44,394 bases of DNA from CALAZP01 sp041164265 (lineage in GTDB: Bacteria > Bacteroidota > Bacteroidia > Chitinophagales > Saprospiraceae): contig JBEAPR010000091.1 of NCBI GenBank assembly GCA_041164265.1, forward strand, positions 1 to 44,394, written 5' to 3'. The translations under genes were made by a program, and so were the position numbers. Under the pieces are notes generated by a model. It ran no database searches. It saw only the letters and a program-made list of their open reading frames with translations, and was not told the DNA's origin. Of this stretch, positions 1 to 10,000 are shown piece by piece; position 1 is the stretch's first letter, and the number at the start of each line of letters is the position of its first letter.

Positions 1-415
1 GTATAGGCAATTACTCAAAGAAAAGAAGTTATTTAATTCTATTGATGCTTATGTTACTGGAAATATTGATCCAGGATTGTTAGTGATTGAAGGCAGGCCA
101 GCAAAAGGAGTAAATTTGGAAATGGCAGAAATTGAAATTTGGAAAATCTTAGAAGATTTAAAAAGCCGTCCCCTAAGTAGTAGAGAACTTGATAAAGTTA
201 AAAATAAGATTAGTACACAATTATCTCTATCGGAATTGAGTTCTGTTAATAAAGCAATTAATCTTAGTTTTTATGAGCTTCTGGGCGATGCCTCTATAAT
301 CAATAAGGAATATGATTATTACAATGAGGTGACTCCAGAGCAAATTCAAACTTGTGCTGTTGAAATAATGAAAGAGGAATCATGTTCTGTCCTTCAATAC
401 AAAAGTGCTGATTAA
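1..415 (+). CDS. M16 family zinc peptidase, C-terminal fragment (5' end outside window)
   Basis: The reading frame is open from base 2 to the TAA at 413-415, so the gene begins upstream of the window; the in-frame TTG at 77 is not a credible start. The visible roughly 137 residues resemble the C-terminal, non-catalytic half of an M16 (pitrilysin/PqqL-like) metallopeptidase. They show the sequence YVTGNIDPGLLVIEGRP, a beta strand typical of these halves, then a helix with LSSRELDKVKNK, then a segment near VTPEQIQ as in the last helix of the family. In M16 enzymes this half closes over the substrate while the zinc-binding HxxEH lies in the N-terminal half, which is not visible here. The family call is fairly safe; substrate and localisation cannot be judged. 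Confidence 0.75.
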   Translation, partial: YRQLLKEKKLFNSIDAYVTGNIDPGLLVIEGRPAKGVNLEMAEIEIWKILEDLKSRPLSSRELDKVKNKISTQLSLSELSSVNKAINLSFYELLGDASIINKEYDYYNEVTPEQIQTCAVEIMKEESCSVLQYKSAD

Positions 416-430
416 TAATACTTATTTCTC

Positions 431-1792
431 CTATTGGTTTAAAAAGATTTCTTCTAGTTTGGTCTCTAGAGCTTGACCTCTCAAATTAACTGCAATAATT
501 TTACCCTCTGGGTCCAGCAAGAAAGTTTTCGGTATGGAGGTAACTTGATATTGTTGTGCAACATTATTGCTCCAGCCTTTTAGGTCACTTACCTGAGGCC
601 AGGTCAGTTGGTCTTTTTCAATAGCATTGAGCCAACGTTGTTTGTTGTTATCCAAACTGATTCCTAATATTTCAAAGCCTTTTTCACGATATTTTGAATA
701 CATTCTAACCACATTGGGATTTTCCCTTCTACAGGGGCCACACCAACTGGCCCAAAAATCCAATAGGAGATATTTACCTTTGAAATCAGACATTTTAATA
801 AGTTTTCCATTTGGATCTTCTTGTGTAAAATCTGGAGGTGTACCCCCTGGATTAAATTGAGTGGCTGTTTTTATCCTTTCTTCCAAAATTCTGGAACTTT
901 CAGGGTTTATTGAATGTAAGACCTCATAGAATGGATTGGCATATTTAAGAAGTTCAGGATGTTTTTTTTGTTCTAAGGAATTGAAAATACCACCTAATGC
1001 CATAACTTGAATATTAGCTTGTTCTGGCAGCAGTTGAAGTAAATCTGAAAATATGGTATTCATTAAATCAATTGGAACTCCTATATCCACTAAGGTTTTA
1101 CTATAGTTTCTAAATGATTCATACAAAAAGGGATTATAAGGGACAGCTAGGTTACTGAGATTAGCTTGGCGAAAAAATTCATTAATAAAATGGTTGATTT
1201 CATCTTTGTATGGAGAAGCATTGGGTATATAGTCCAAATAGGTGGTCAAACCTATGGCTTCTCCAATAGTCGGATCAAGTTGATGAGATTCTATAAGAAG
1301 ATTGGATTTTTTCGTATTTATCTCATAGAGTTTGGTAAAAAAAGCATTTCTTACCGAATCTTGGTTTGCTTTTTGCAATAAAGCTTTAGTTCTACCTGAT
1401 TCGATATTTAGATTGGTTAATTGTTTTCTAATGTTTTCAAACTCTTCGTTAAACGGAGCATTAGCAAGCGTAATTTCTTTTAAGTTGTCGCAGTTTCCAG
1501 AAAAGGTCAAGTTCGTTTCTTTACCATTCAGAGCAAATAATCTAAAAGAATTCGGAGGGTGTCCTAAATAGTAAAAGGAAGGTTGGTTAATAGAGATCGC
1601 GTATGCGGTACCTGGCGATTCGGTAGATAAAATTTTTTTTTCAACCTCTTTGAAACCTAATCCGTCAAATAAGTAAAGGGAAGGAGGGTTGGGACAATTC
1701 TCCAGGTTTACTTCAATGGTGACTTCCTGACTGTAAACTTGTTGAGTAAATAGTAGAAGAAATAAAAGGTTTGGTAAGAGTTTAGCTGACAT
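431..1792 (-). CDS. TlpA/ResA-like thiol:disulfide oxidoreductase, secreted
   Basis: This is a 453-residue exported protein. I place the start at the ATG at 1792, because the longer frame begins with TTG at 1843 and only the ATG puts a hydrophobic signal peptide (LLPNLLFLLLFTQQVYSQ) at the N-terminus. The first roughly 300 residues are a helical region common in Bacteroidota TlpA-like proteins (DUF4369-like at the start). The last roughly 140 residues are a thioredoxin-fold AhpC/TSA-Redoxin domain with the active-site motif WASWCGPCRRENP and the cis-proline segment TSIPKTF. Such proteins reduce or isomerise disulfides of exported proteins or cytochromes in the periplasm. The gene is convergent with the M16 peptidase, 15 bases away, and divergent from the small membrane protein at 1877. 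The specific partner is unknown. Confidence 0.88.
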   Translation of the reverse strand: MSAKLLPNLLFLLLFTQQVYSQEVTIEVNLENCPNPPSLYLFDGLGFKEVEKKILSTESPGTAYAISINQPSFYYLGHPPNSFRLFALNGKETNLTFSGNCDNLKEITLANAPFNEEFENIRKQLTNLNIESGRTKALLQKANQDSVRNAFFTKLYEINTKKSNLLIESHQLDPTIGEAIGLTTYLDYIPNASPYKDEINHFINEFFRQANLSNLAVPYNPFLYESFRNYSKTLVDIGVPIDLMNTIFSDLLQLLPEQANIQVMALGGIFNSLEQKKHPELLKYANPFYEVLHSINPESSRILEERIKTATQFNPGGTPPDFTQEDPNGKLIKMSDFKGKYLLLDFWASWCGPCRRENPNVVRMYSKYREKGFEILGISLDNNKQRWLNAIEKDQLTWPQVSDLKGWSNNVAQQYQVTSIPKTFLLDPEGKIIAVNLRGQALETKLEEIFLNQ

Positions 1793-1876
1793 TAATCGAA
1801 ACAATGTAATTAATATTAATCTAAGTTGAACGCAATTGATCAACTGAGGGTTATTAAATAAAAAATAATTTCAAGC

Positions 1877-2245
1877 GTGAATTCAAAGTTAATAGGTTTC
1901 TTACTTTTTCTGGCTATAGCCATTGTTATTCTTATGAGTGTGGTAAAATTTGCATTCAGGTTATTGTTTGGCATCTTTCCATTTTTACTTTTAGCCACTT
2001 TATTTATCGATCGATCGGTATTTGTGGAATATGTTTCTAAAATTAAATCTTTGTGGAAAGACAATTGGATATTAGGTGGGGGTGCTATTGTATTAAGTTT
2101 TGTATGTATTCCTTTGGTGTCCCTGTATTTGTTTGTTAAGGCACTTAATAGAAAGCAGCAAAAGCCAAAAGTTAAAAATGAAGAATGGATTCCCTATGAA
2201 GAGATTGTAGAGGAACCTTCCAAATCCGAACGTAATTTTTACTGA
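1877..2245 (+). CDS. small hypothetical membrane protein
   Basis: The product is 122 residues long and I do not recognise a family. It starts with GTG at 1877; the first in-frame ATG (1934) would remove part of the first membrane segment, so GTG is preferred. Hydrophobic segments lie at about residues 4-24, 27-43 and 66-88. A charged tail follows, rich in Lys/Glu with an IPYEEIVEEP motif, and is presumably cytoplasmic. Its last 7 bases overlap the end of prfC on the opposite strand (2239-2245). It is divergent from the TlpA-like gene, with 84 bases between their starts. The strand-specific open frame and membrane topology suggest a real gene, but no function can be inferred. Confidence 0.6.
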   Translation: MNSKLIGFLLFLAIAIVILMSVVKFAFRLLFGIFPFLLLATLFIDRSVFVEYVSKIKSLWKDNWILGGGAIVLSFVCIPLVSLYLFVKALNRKQQKPKVKNEEWIPYEEIVEEPSKSERNFY

Positions 2246-3834
2246 TTATTTTTCCATTCACTCTGAAAGTGAAAAGAAATTTTCGGGAAGTTTTCTTGAA
2301 TGGTTTTTAAAGACCATGCAGATTCAGCAAGAAAAACAGGTTTGCCATCCTTATCCGTGGCCATATCTCGTTTGCGTTTATTTTTAAACTCTTGCAGTTC
2401 CTTACTATTTTCTGCTGAAATCCAGCAGGCTTTATAAAGACTTACTGGCTCATAAGTAACTTTAGCGCCGTATTCGTGCTCCAGTCTATATTGAATTACT
2501 TCAAATTGTAGAGCACCAACAGTACCAATAATCCTTCTGCCATCTTCATCTTTGGTAAACATTTGGGCAACGCCCTCATCCATTAATTGTTCTAATCCTT
2601 TAGATAACTGTTTGGCTTTCAAAGGATCAGCATTATTTACGTATCTAAATTGCTCTGGTGAAAAACTTGGGATACCTGTAAAATGAAGAGACTCTCCCGA
2701 AGTTATTGCGTCTCCAATTTTAAAATTCCCAGAGTCATATAATCCAATTACATCACCTGGGTAGGCCTCGTCGATGACCATTTTCTTTTCAGCCATGAAA
2801 GAGGTAGGGTTGGGAAACTTCATTTTTCTGTTTAATCGAACATGAAGATAATTGGTGTTTCTTTCAAATATTCCGCTGCATATTCTTAAGAATGCAATTC
2901 TGTCCCTATGCTTAGGATCCATGTTTGCATGAATTTTGAATATAAATCCGGAAAAATCTTTTTCATTTGGTTTGACGATTCGTTCCTCAGTAATTCTCTT
3001 TAATGGTTGTGGGGCAATTTGTACAAAGCAATCCAAAAGCTCTTTGACTCCAAAATTATTTATAGCACTACCAAAAAAAACAGGAGATATAGATCCTTCT
3101 AAATAGGCATTTCTGTCAAATTTTGGATATATACCTTTAATGGTTTCCACTTCTTCTCTCAATTCATCGGCAGGCCCTTTTCCAACGGAATTTTCAAGTT
3201 CCATTGCCTCCAGATCTTTAATTTCTATGATTTCTTCTGGATTTTCTAGTTTGCCATGAGGACTAAAAAGTTGAAGTTTCTTTTCAAATAAATTATAAAC
3301 GCCTTTAAACCTCTGCCCCATACCAATAGGCCAGCTGAGTGGGCATACATGCAAACCTAGTTTCTGTTCTATTTCGTCCAATAAATCAAATCCATCTTTT
3401 CCCTCTCTATCTAACTTGTTAATAAAAACAATAATAGGGGTATTGCGCATTCTGCATACGTTGACCAATTTCTCAGTTTGAGGTTCAACTCCTTTTGCCA
3501 CGTCTATAACTACGATTACACTATCTACGGCTGTCAAAGTTCTATAGGTATCTTCTGCAAAATCTTGGTGCCCTGGCGTATCTAGGATATTTATTTTAAG
3601 ACCACTATAATCGAATGCCATTACGGAAGTGGCTACAGAGATACCTCTTTGACGTTCAATTTCCATAAAGTCTGAGGTGGTACTCTTTTTAATTTTGTTA
3701 CTTTTGACAGCTCCTGCTTCCTGAATAGCTCCTCCAAAAAGCAAAAGCTTTTCGGTTAAAGTTGTTTTACCAGCATCTGGATGGCTAATAATTCCAAAAG
3801 TTCTCCTTTTCTCCAATTCTTCTTTAAATCCCAT
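2239..3834 (-). CDS. prfC: peptide chain release factor 3 (RF3)
   Basis: This 531-residue translational GTPase has the normal full length for RF3. RF3 acts in the cytoplasm to recycle RF1/RF2 from the ribosome after peptide release. Visible G-domain motifs are the P-loop SHPDAGKTTLTEKLL near residue 17, the switch segment RQRGISVATSVMAF, DTPGHQDF (G3) and NKLDREGKD (G4). The RF3-specific SHPDAGKT replaces the GHVDHGKT seen in EF-Tu/EF-G, which separates it from those paralogues. The beta-barrel region around residues 300-390 and the C-terminal domain with GTVGALQFEV also fit RF3. It starts at ATG 3834 with a candidate -7 element at 3853-3860. It appears to be a single-gene unit between convergent and divergent neighbours. 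Confidence 0.97.
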   Translation of the reverse strand: MGFKEELEKRRTFGIISHPDAGKTTLTEKLLLFGGAIQEAGAVKSNKIKKSTTSDFMEIERQRGISVATSVMAFDYSGLKINILDTPGHQDFAEDTYRTLTAVDSVIVVIDVAKGVEPQTEKLVNVCRMRNTPIIVFINKLDREGKDGFDLLDEIEQKLGLHVCPLSWPIGMGQRFKGVYNLFEKKLQLFSPHGKLENPEEIIEIKDLEAMELENSVGKGPADELREEVETIKGIYPKFDRNAYLEGSISPVFFGSAINNFGVKELLDCFVQIAPQPLKRITEERIVKPNEKDFSGFIFKIHANMDPKHRDRIAFLRICSGIFERNTNYLHVRLNRKMKFPNPTSFMAEKKMVIDEAYPGDVIGLYDSGNFKIGDAITSGESLHFTGIPSFSPEQFRYVNNADPLKAKQLSKGLEQLMDEGVAQMFTKDEDGRRIIGTVGALQFEVIQYRLEHEYGAKVTYEPVSLYKACWISAENSKELQEFKNKRKRDMATDKDGKPVFLAESAWSLKTIQENFPKISFHFQSEWKNNQ

Positions 3835-3852
3835 GAGTTTGTATTAGTGGCT

Positions 3853-3860
3853 CAAAAATA
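3853..3860 (-). promoter_or_regulatory. candidate Bacteroidetes -7 element of prfC
   Basis: On the minus strand this reads TATTTTTG, an exact match to the Bacteroidetes -7 consensus TAnnTTTG, 18 bases before the prfC ATG. No TTTG or TTG is seen 17-23 bases upstream, so only half of the promoter is recognisable. This is a weak call. Confidence 0.3.
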
Positions 3861-3960
3861 AGGAATGCTGACTAATGCGGTGCAGAAAACAAATCAATTC
3901 AGATACTAGAAATACTATTAATTATTATCTATTTTACTTTGACTAAAAGAAGATATACTT

Positions 3961-3979
3961 CTATTTTTTCAAAAAATAG
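3961..3979 (+). repeat. perfect 9-base inverted repeat in the sulP-type gene leader
   Basis: CTATTTTTT-C-AAAAAATAG is a perfect palindrome with a single central base, ending 4 bases before the ATG of the SulP gene. It could serve as an operator for the TetR protein encoded downstream, but it is A/T-only apart from its ends and A-rich leaders are normal in this genome. The observation is certain; the function is a guess. Confidence 0.35.
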
Positions 3980-3983
3980 TAAT

Positions 3984-5702
3984 ATGAAAAATGTTTTTGC
4001 ATTTGATTTTTCAAACATAAAAGGTGACTTTTTCGGTGGAATTACAGCTGGTATTGTAGCACTGCCTCTAGCATTAGCTTTTGGAGAGCAAACTGAATTA
4101 GGAGCTATTGCTGGATTGTATGGAGCCATTGCTATCGGAGTTTTTGCGGCATTATTTGGTGGCACACCAACTCAGATAAGTGGCCCTACAGCTCCGATGA
4201 CGGTAGTTTCAGCAGTTATTATTAATGATTCGATTGAGTATGCAGGTTCCTTAGAATTGGCCATGCCCCTTATCATTGGAACCTTTTTTTTAGCTGGGGT
4301 AATGGAGGTTTTATTTGGAATATTGGGAGTTGGAAGATACTTGAGATACATTCCTTATCCAGTGGTTTCAGGTTTTATGAGCGGCATTGGGGTCATCATC
4401 ATAATAACCCAAATTTTTCCCTTTTTCGGTTTACCTGCTCCTTCAGGGGGAACCGTTGGAACGGTTAGCCATCTAAACGAATTAATACCAAATATCAACT
4501 ACTCATCGACCCTTTTAGCGATGGGAACAGTTTTGATTATTTACCTTTTTCCCAAACTTACTAAGGCTGTTCCCAGTTCTCTTGTGGCTTTAATAGTGAT
4601 GACGGGTTTGGTATTTTTATTTTTGCCAGTAGGTAGTGTGCCGATAATAAATGATAGTACTGCTAATGGGGTTCCAACTGGTCTCCCTGGAATAAAGCTT
4701 AATTTTTTTAGTGTATTTACCGATTTTGGTCATTTGATGTTGATTGTAGAATTCGCTTTTACTTTAGCAGCATTAGGTGCAATAGATTCTTTATTAACTT
4801 CTATTGTAGCTGACAATATTACCAAAACAAAGCACAATAGTAATCAGGAACTTGTTGGACAAGGAATTGGAAATATGGCTGCATCGATTTTAGGTGGATT
4901 GCCAGGAGCTGGAGCCACCATGAGAACGGTCATCAATGCTAATTCTGGAGGAAAAACAAAGATATCTGGAGTAATAGCAGGATTATTTTTATTGGCTATT
5001 TTACTAGGTCTAGGTCCCTTAGTTGGCAATATCCCTAATGGAGTTTTAGCAGGTATCCTAATTACTGTAGGCATTGGTATTATTGATTATAAAGGATTTA
5101 AGCATTTGAGGAATATTCCTATTACTGATGCGGTAATCATGTTGGTTGTACTCTTGCTAACGGTTTTTGTCGGTTTATTGGAAGCGGTAGCTATAGGAAT
5201 GGTCATGGCTGCACTTTTGTTTATGAAAAGTATTTCAGATGTCATTGATCATAAGACTGAGTCCGCACCCATTCGAGATTTTGCTAGAGAGATTCCCTGG
5301 AAGGATGAAGGAGATATTATTGATAAAATTGGAAACAAAGTTTACATAAAGCACCTTAATGGACCTTTATTTTTTGGTTTTGCTTCTCGGTTTGGTGAAA
5401 TGATTAAAGCACTTCCAGAAATAGAGGTGGTTATCATTAGAATGGATCGGGTACCTTATGTAGACCAATCTGGATTGTATGCTTTGGAGGAAGCTATTAT
5501 TGATTTAAAAGGTCAAGGAATAGCAGTGGTCTTCACTGGGTTAAGTGGCCAGCCCAAAGATATGTTGTATAAAATAAAACTAGTACCTGGATTGGTTTCA
5601 AAAGAATTTTGTTTTCCTACCTTTGCAGATGCGTTACAATGGTTGTATGATTTTTTGGGGACTGATGGGGATTTAATTCAATTGGGGCGTGAACCTCGCT
5701 AA
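3984..5702 (+). CDS. SulP family inorganic anion transporter with STAS domain
   Basis: This is a 572-residue inner-membrane transporter of the SulP/SLC26 family. The start is the ATG at 3984; the longer frame begins with TTG at 3939 and adds no recognisable sequence. The N-terminal roughly 420 residues are strongly hydrophobic with the family's conserved pieces: DFFGGITAGIVALPLALAFG, then GGTPTQISGPTAPMTVV, then GAIDSLLTSIVAD. A cytoplasmic STAS domain follows (about residues 435-560) with the DQSG motif at 494-497. Family members move sulfate, bicarbonate or other anions; the sequence alone does not say which. A TetR-type regulator follows 23 bases downstream on the same strand and may control it. 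A 9-base-arm inverted repeat sits immediately before the start. Confidence 0.93.
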   Translation: MKNVFAFDFSNIKGDFFGGITAGIVALPLALAFGEQTELGAIAGLYGAIAIGVFAALFGGTPTQISGPTAPMTVVSAVIINDSIEYAGSLELAMPLIIGTFFLAGVMEVLFGILGVGRYLRYIPYPVVSGFMSGIGVIIIITQIFPFFGLPAPSGGTVGTVSHLNELIPNINYSSTLLAMGTVLIIYLFPKLTKAVPSSLVALIVMTGLVFLFLPVGSVPIINDSTANGVPTGLPGIKLNFFSVFTDFGHLMLIVEFAFTLAALGAIDSLLTSIVADNITKTKHNSNQELVGQGIGNMAASILGGLPGAGATMRTVINANSGGKTKISGVIAGLFLLAILLGLGPLVGNIPNGVLAGILITVGIGIIDYKGFKHLRNIPITDAVIMLVVLLLTVFVGLLEAVAIGMVMAALLFMKSISDVIDHKTESAPIRDFAREIPWKDEGDIIDKIGNKVYIKHLNGPLFFGFASRFGEMIKALPEIEVVIIRMDRVPYVDQSGLYALEEAIIDLKGQGIAVVFTGLSGQPKDMLYKIKLVPGLVSKEFCFPTFADALQWLYDFLGTDGDLIQLGREPR

Positions 5703-5725
5703 TCATTAAATGGTATTATATAGGT

Positions 5726-6424
5726 ATGGGCTTTTCTTTACAAATGAAAATTAATGAAAACCTGTTTATTAAAGATCCGCAGGAAACCAAATTAGGCAAA
5801 AAAATCATACAGCAAGGGATTGTCATTATAGATGAGATAGGTTTTGAACTTTTTACTTTCAAAAAATTAGCTGAACGCATTAATTCAACAGAGGCATCAA
5901 TTTATAGGTATTTCGAAAACAAACATCTTTTTTTAGTTTATTTATTGTGTTGGTATTGGGAATGGATGATGTTCTCTATTGAACTTAACACTATGAATGT
6001 CTCAGACCCTCTCAAGAAGTTAAAAATTGCAATTTCTTCAATAGTGGCGACTACTAGAAGAAATACATCTATTGATTTTGTAGATGAGGATATCCTTCAT
6101 AAAATTGTTGTAGCCGAATCGACTAAAACCTATCATACCAAGCAGATTGAAAAAGAAAATGATCAAGGGTTTTTTAAAACCTACAAACTACTCAACAAAA
6201 AATTAGCAGGTTTTATTTCAGAAATTAATCCACAGTTTAAATATCCTCGAGCCCTGGCTAGTACTATTTTGGAAATGGCTAATACCCATATTTATTTTGC
6301 TATCCACCTTCCTTCAATGACTGATGTAAGTGTGGATAATGGTGATTTAAGTCAAATTGAGCAATTGTTATGGGACTTTACTAAGGCTAATTTGAATTTT
6401 CAAACCACTTCTACTGAAAATTAA
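5726..6424 (+). CDS. TetR/AcrR family transcriptional regulator
   Basis: The product is a 232-residue DNA-binding protein. The N-terminal helix-turn-helix spans roughly residues 20-70, with ...FKKLAERINSTEASIYRYFENK, which matches the TetR pattern (sxxxiAxxaGvsxxslYrhFxsK). The remaining roughly 150 residues are a divergent helical ligand-binding and dimerisation region, as usual for the family. ATG 5726 is used; a second ATG at 5744 is also possible. It lies 23 bases after the SulP transporter on the same strand, so the two are probably cotranscribed. By the common TetR logic it may repress this transporter operon in response to an unknown ligand. It ends base-to-base with the convergent 191-residue protein gene. 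Confidence 0.85.
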   Translation: MGFSLQMKINENLFIKDPQETKLGKKIIQQGIVIIDEIGFELFTFKKLAERINSTEASIYRYFENKHLFLVYLLCWYWEWMMFSIELNTMNVSDPLKKLKIAISSIVATTRRNTSIDFVDEDILHKIVVAESTKTYHTKQIEKENDQGFFKTYKLLNKKLAGFISEINPQFKYPRALASTILEMANTHIYFAIHLPSMTDVSVDNGDLSQIEQLLWDFTKANLNFQTTSTEN

Positions 6425-7000
6425 TTAAGGTTTAATGGGTAACAATCCTGCGCCTTCTCCCAAACATCTAATATGCTTAAGGATTTCGGCACTTTGATCG
6501 AGGGTTATATTGATATTCCTTTTTTTATTGTTGTAGTTAATCCTGATTTTTTCTATTGGATAGTGGACTAACGCATAAAATACATCTATGGGGATAATAG
6601 CTGTATGGTTGTATATCCTCATATTAATTTCTCTATTAAAGTTTCCCCTATCTGGATAATTAATCAATCCTACAATGGTATCATTAGCTAACTTCAATAG
6701 CAAATTAGTGCCGGGATCTATTTCCGAAATAGATCTTTCTGGAGTTACTAGAGTAAGAAATAAATTACTGTATCCCCCTAATTCTCCATAACTCAAAATG
6801 ACTTTGGCTTCTTCAATTAATTTAATCCCATCCTCTTCTAAATATTCACTAGCAATTAAATAGCCAATATTTACCGAAGGTGTAGCAATAATAAGGGTGC
6901 TATCAAATTCATCTAATTCATTGATGCTGAAGGTACATTGACCTAAAACAAAAAATTGTAATCCCAAGAATAAAAAGAAAACCAGACCAATCCTCTTCAT
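6425..7000 (-). CDS. hypothetical secreted protein, last gene of the adhesin operon
   Basis: This 191-residue protein has a clear signal peptide (MKRIGLVFFLFLGLQFFVLGQ) and a mature, mostly beta-like part. It contains no domain I recognise; there is no sorting domain, lipobox or membrane segment after the signal. The mature part begins CTFSINELDEFDSTLI, with a cysteine close to the predicted cleavage site, but the preceding residues do not form a convincing lipobox. It starts 19 bases after the end of the 1800-residue T9SS substrate and is most likely cotranscribed with it. The stop abuts that of the convergent TetR gene (6424/6425). A role associated with the neighbouring surface protein is plausible by position only. 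Confidence 0.65.
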   Translation of the reverse strand: MKRIGLVFFLFLGLQFFVLGQCTFSINELDEFDSTLIIATPSVNIGYLIASEYLEEDGIKLIEEAKVILSYGELGGYSNLFLTLVTPERSISEIDPGTNLLLKLANDTIVGLINYPDRGNFNREINMRIYNHTAIIPIDVFYALVHYPIEKIRINYNNKKRNINITLDQSAEILKHIRCLGEGAGLLPIKP

Positions 7001-7019
7001 CGCTGAAAATTAAGGAAAA

Positions 7020-10000
7020 TTAGTATTTCAAAAGAGTGATGTTTCCTTTTTTAATGAATTTTTCTTCATTGTAGCAAGTTCCTTCTACTACATAGCCAAA
7101 GACATTTGGAAGAAGCATTTTCCCTTTAAATGTTCCATCCCAACCGGTTTCTTGCTGGCTAGATTCGAAAACTTTTTCTCCCCAACGATTATATATTTTC
7201 ATATTCAAATCAATGATAATCTCGCTCCTGACCTTAAAGTAGTCGTTTTCTCCATCTCCGTTTGGTGTAAATGCATTAGGGATAAAAATATAGGGTTCGC
7301 TGCATGGCAAATCGTCTCGCACTTGTACCGTAATGGGAAGTATTTCGGTACAGCCTAATTTTTCAAGTTCTACCAAATATTCTGTAGTGGTACTGGGCTG
7401 AGCTAAAGGGTTGGCTATAGTCGGATCACTCAATGAATTCGCAGGAGTCCAGTTATAAATACAGGATTCGCAACCCAAGACCTCCAACCTAGCAGTATCA
7501 TTAGGGAAAATGGTAGATGGATCTGCAAAAACCTCAGCCACCCCTAAATCGACAAATTGAATAGATGTATTTAAAGTATCCTTACAGTCAAATTGATTTT
7601 CTAGGAAAACCGTAAAATTATTACTATCTACCGCAGTGACTGTAGCAGATGGTCCTACGAAAGGATCAGATAAAATTTCAGTAACTGGCTCCCAAAAATA
7701 GACTAAACTGTCGTTAGGTTTTTGATTGATTACTTGAATTTCAATATCTCTTGCTGGTTCGCATAGGACGGTATCAAGCGGTTTTAATGTAGCTTGAATA
7801 ACACCATCTCCAATAGTAAGCGCATCAGCAAGTACGCATCCATTGGAATCTGTTACCTCTGCGTATAGGATTTGGCCGGGTGTAGCTAATCCAATAACGG
7901 TATCTCCTGAAGCAAAGAAGCTGCTTAAATCAGATTGATAACTCCAACGAACATCGGTAGAGTTATTACTTGACACGAATAAGTGCAAACTATCCTGATA
8001 ACATAGTGTGGTATCAGGCAGTAAAGTAAAACGAATGGAATCATATACAATCGCCAAGACCTCAATATCCGTTTGGCACGGTGTACCTGGATAGGCAATA
8101 GAAACTTTAAATGAAGTATTGTTGATGACAGAGGCGGTTGGATTGGGAATACTGGTATTGGAAACTAATTCACTAGGTCCCCAGTCATAAATATAGGTAG
8201 GATCTGCATTCTCTCCTAATTCAAAAAGTACATCGGGACAAGTAAAAATGGTATCCAATAAATTAGCATCCAAGGGAGTGATATCCGATGTCAAGGTAAT
8301 GGTATCCAAACAGCCCAATTGATTGGAAATATATCCTAGTAGTGTTTGTTGATTTTCAGAAAAGCTAACTTTTATATTACCTGGTTGATCGGTTAAGGTT
8401 ACTATTTCAGAAGGATCCCAGTTAAAAGTTAGGTCATCAAGTGAATCTAAATTTACTACATTGATAAGCAGTGTGTCTCCTTGGCAAAATGAAGTATCTG
8501 CACCTATTGGAAAATCAGTATCATAATCTACGCCATTATCAACTACAAGGACTTTTTCCTTTTCAATACACCCAAAGGTATCTACGGCTACTGCTGTTAC
8601 TGTATCTACTCTGAAAGGGTTAATACTTATTTGATCAGTTCCATTGTTAATCAAATTTCCAGTGGAATTCTCCCAGAATATATTTGTTCCAACATTAGCT
8701 GTTGCTAAAAGAACAGCATCCTCTCCGCAAGTTAAGGTATTGCCTTGAGTAGCTAGATTTAATGGTTCTGGTACTTTGACTACTACTTCTTGTATGTATT
8801 GACAGGTATCAAAACCAAAGTGGGTAGCTGTAACAGTATAGGTAGTAGTAGATTGTGGGGTAACTTCCGGGTTGGCACCCTGAGTAAAATCTAAACCAAT
8901 ATTGGGAGACCAAGAGTATACCAAGTTAGTATCAGGTTGAGGATTTAGAAAAGTGGGAATCCCTCTACATACCACCAAAGTGTCTGGAATAAACACTTGG
9001 GGAATATAAACTTGGAAAGAATCAGTAAAAGACGCAGAACAATTATTTTCTGAGGTAATAACCATAGTAGCAATTACGGGACCACTTTCCAATATTTCAA
9101 TTGAAGGGTTAGCCTCATTTGATGATTGCCCATTGCTGAAATTCCATTGATAGGTGAGTGTGTTTTCAAATATATTGATGGAAGTGTCCTCAAACTTAAT
9201 AGTTTGGCTCGTATTTCCACAGGATTCAATAGATTTTTGAAAATTGGCAGCCAGTTCAACAGCAGCAACATTAATGGTATCTCTATATACTCTATTGCCA
9301 CAGGCAACATCGTACCCCAAAGACAAGGTAACCACATAAGTTCCGGCTTTGGAATAAGTATAAGTAGGATCTGTAGCCCTAGACTCTGAGAATACGCCGA
9401 CTTCTTGAAAATCCCAATGATAGGCTAACGCATTGCTGCTGGTATTGGTAAAATTAATAGTTGCACCATCACATTCGAATTCGTAGGTAAAACTCAAAGA
9501 ATAATTGGTATCGATCACGGCAGTTTGTATAGAATCTAACCTAGTACAACCATATTGAGAGGTTGTGGTTAGATAAACTATTCGTTCCCCAATGGTATCT
9601 TTTAAAATGGGATTAGCAGAATTGATGCCAGTAAGAAAAAATTCACTTGACTGCCAACTAAAAGTCAAAGAATCATTTAAATCTAGGTTTTGAACGTTAA
9701 GGGAGAATGGCTCACCTTGGCAAACTGCTGCCGTATCAGGTAATGCTAAATCAATGGGCCCACCAATCACTTCAAAATAGAATTGCTCTTTACAACCCTT
9801 GTCTAATGTGGTGCTTTCAACATAAAAACTATCTATCCCGCTAATTGCTAAACCAATACTATCACCTGTACCCATCCTTTCTTTACTTCCTGTACTATAC
9901 CATTCAAAAGTAACAGGAAGATCAGAGGTGGCTATTACTTGGGTGGAGTCTTCGCAAGAGAGGCCTGCACCAACTAATGATAAATTAGCAGTTGGGGAAA

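Noticed and set aside
9074..9389. Overlapping 87-residue open frames on both strands inside the 1800-residue gene
   Set aside because: They are shadows of the long coding frame, with no recognisable domain, start context or codon pattern of their own.
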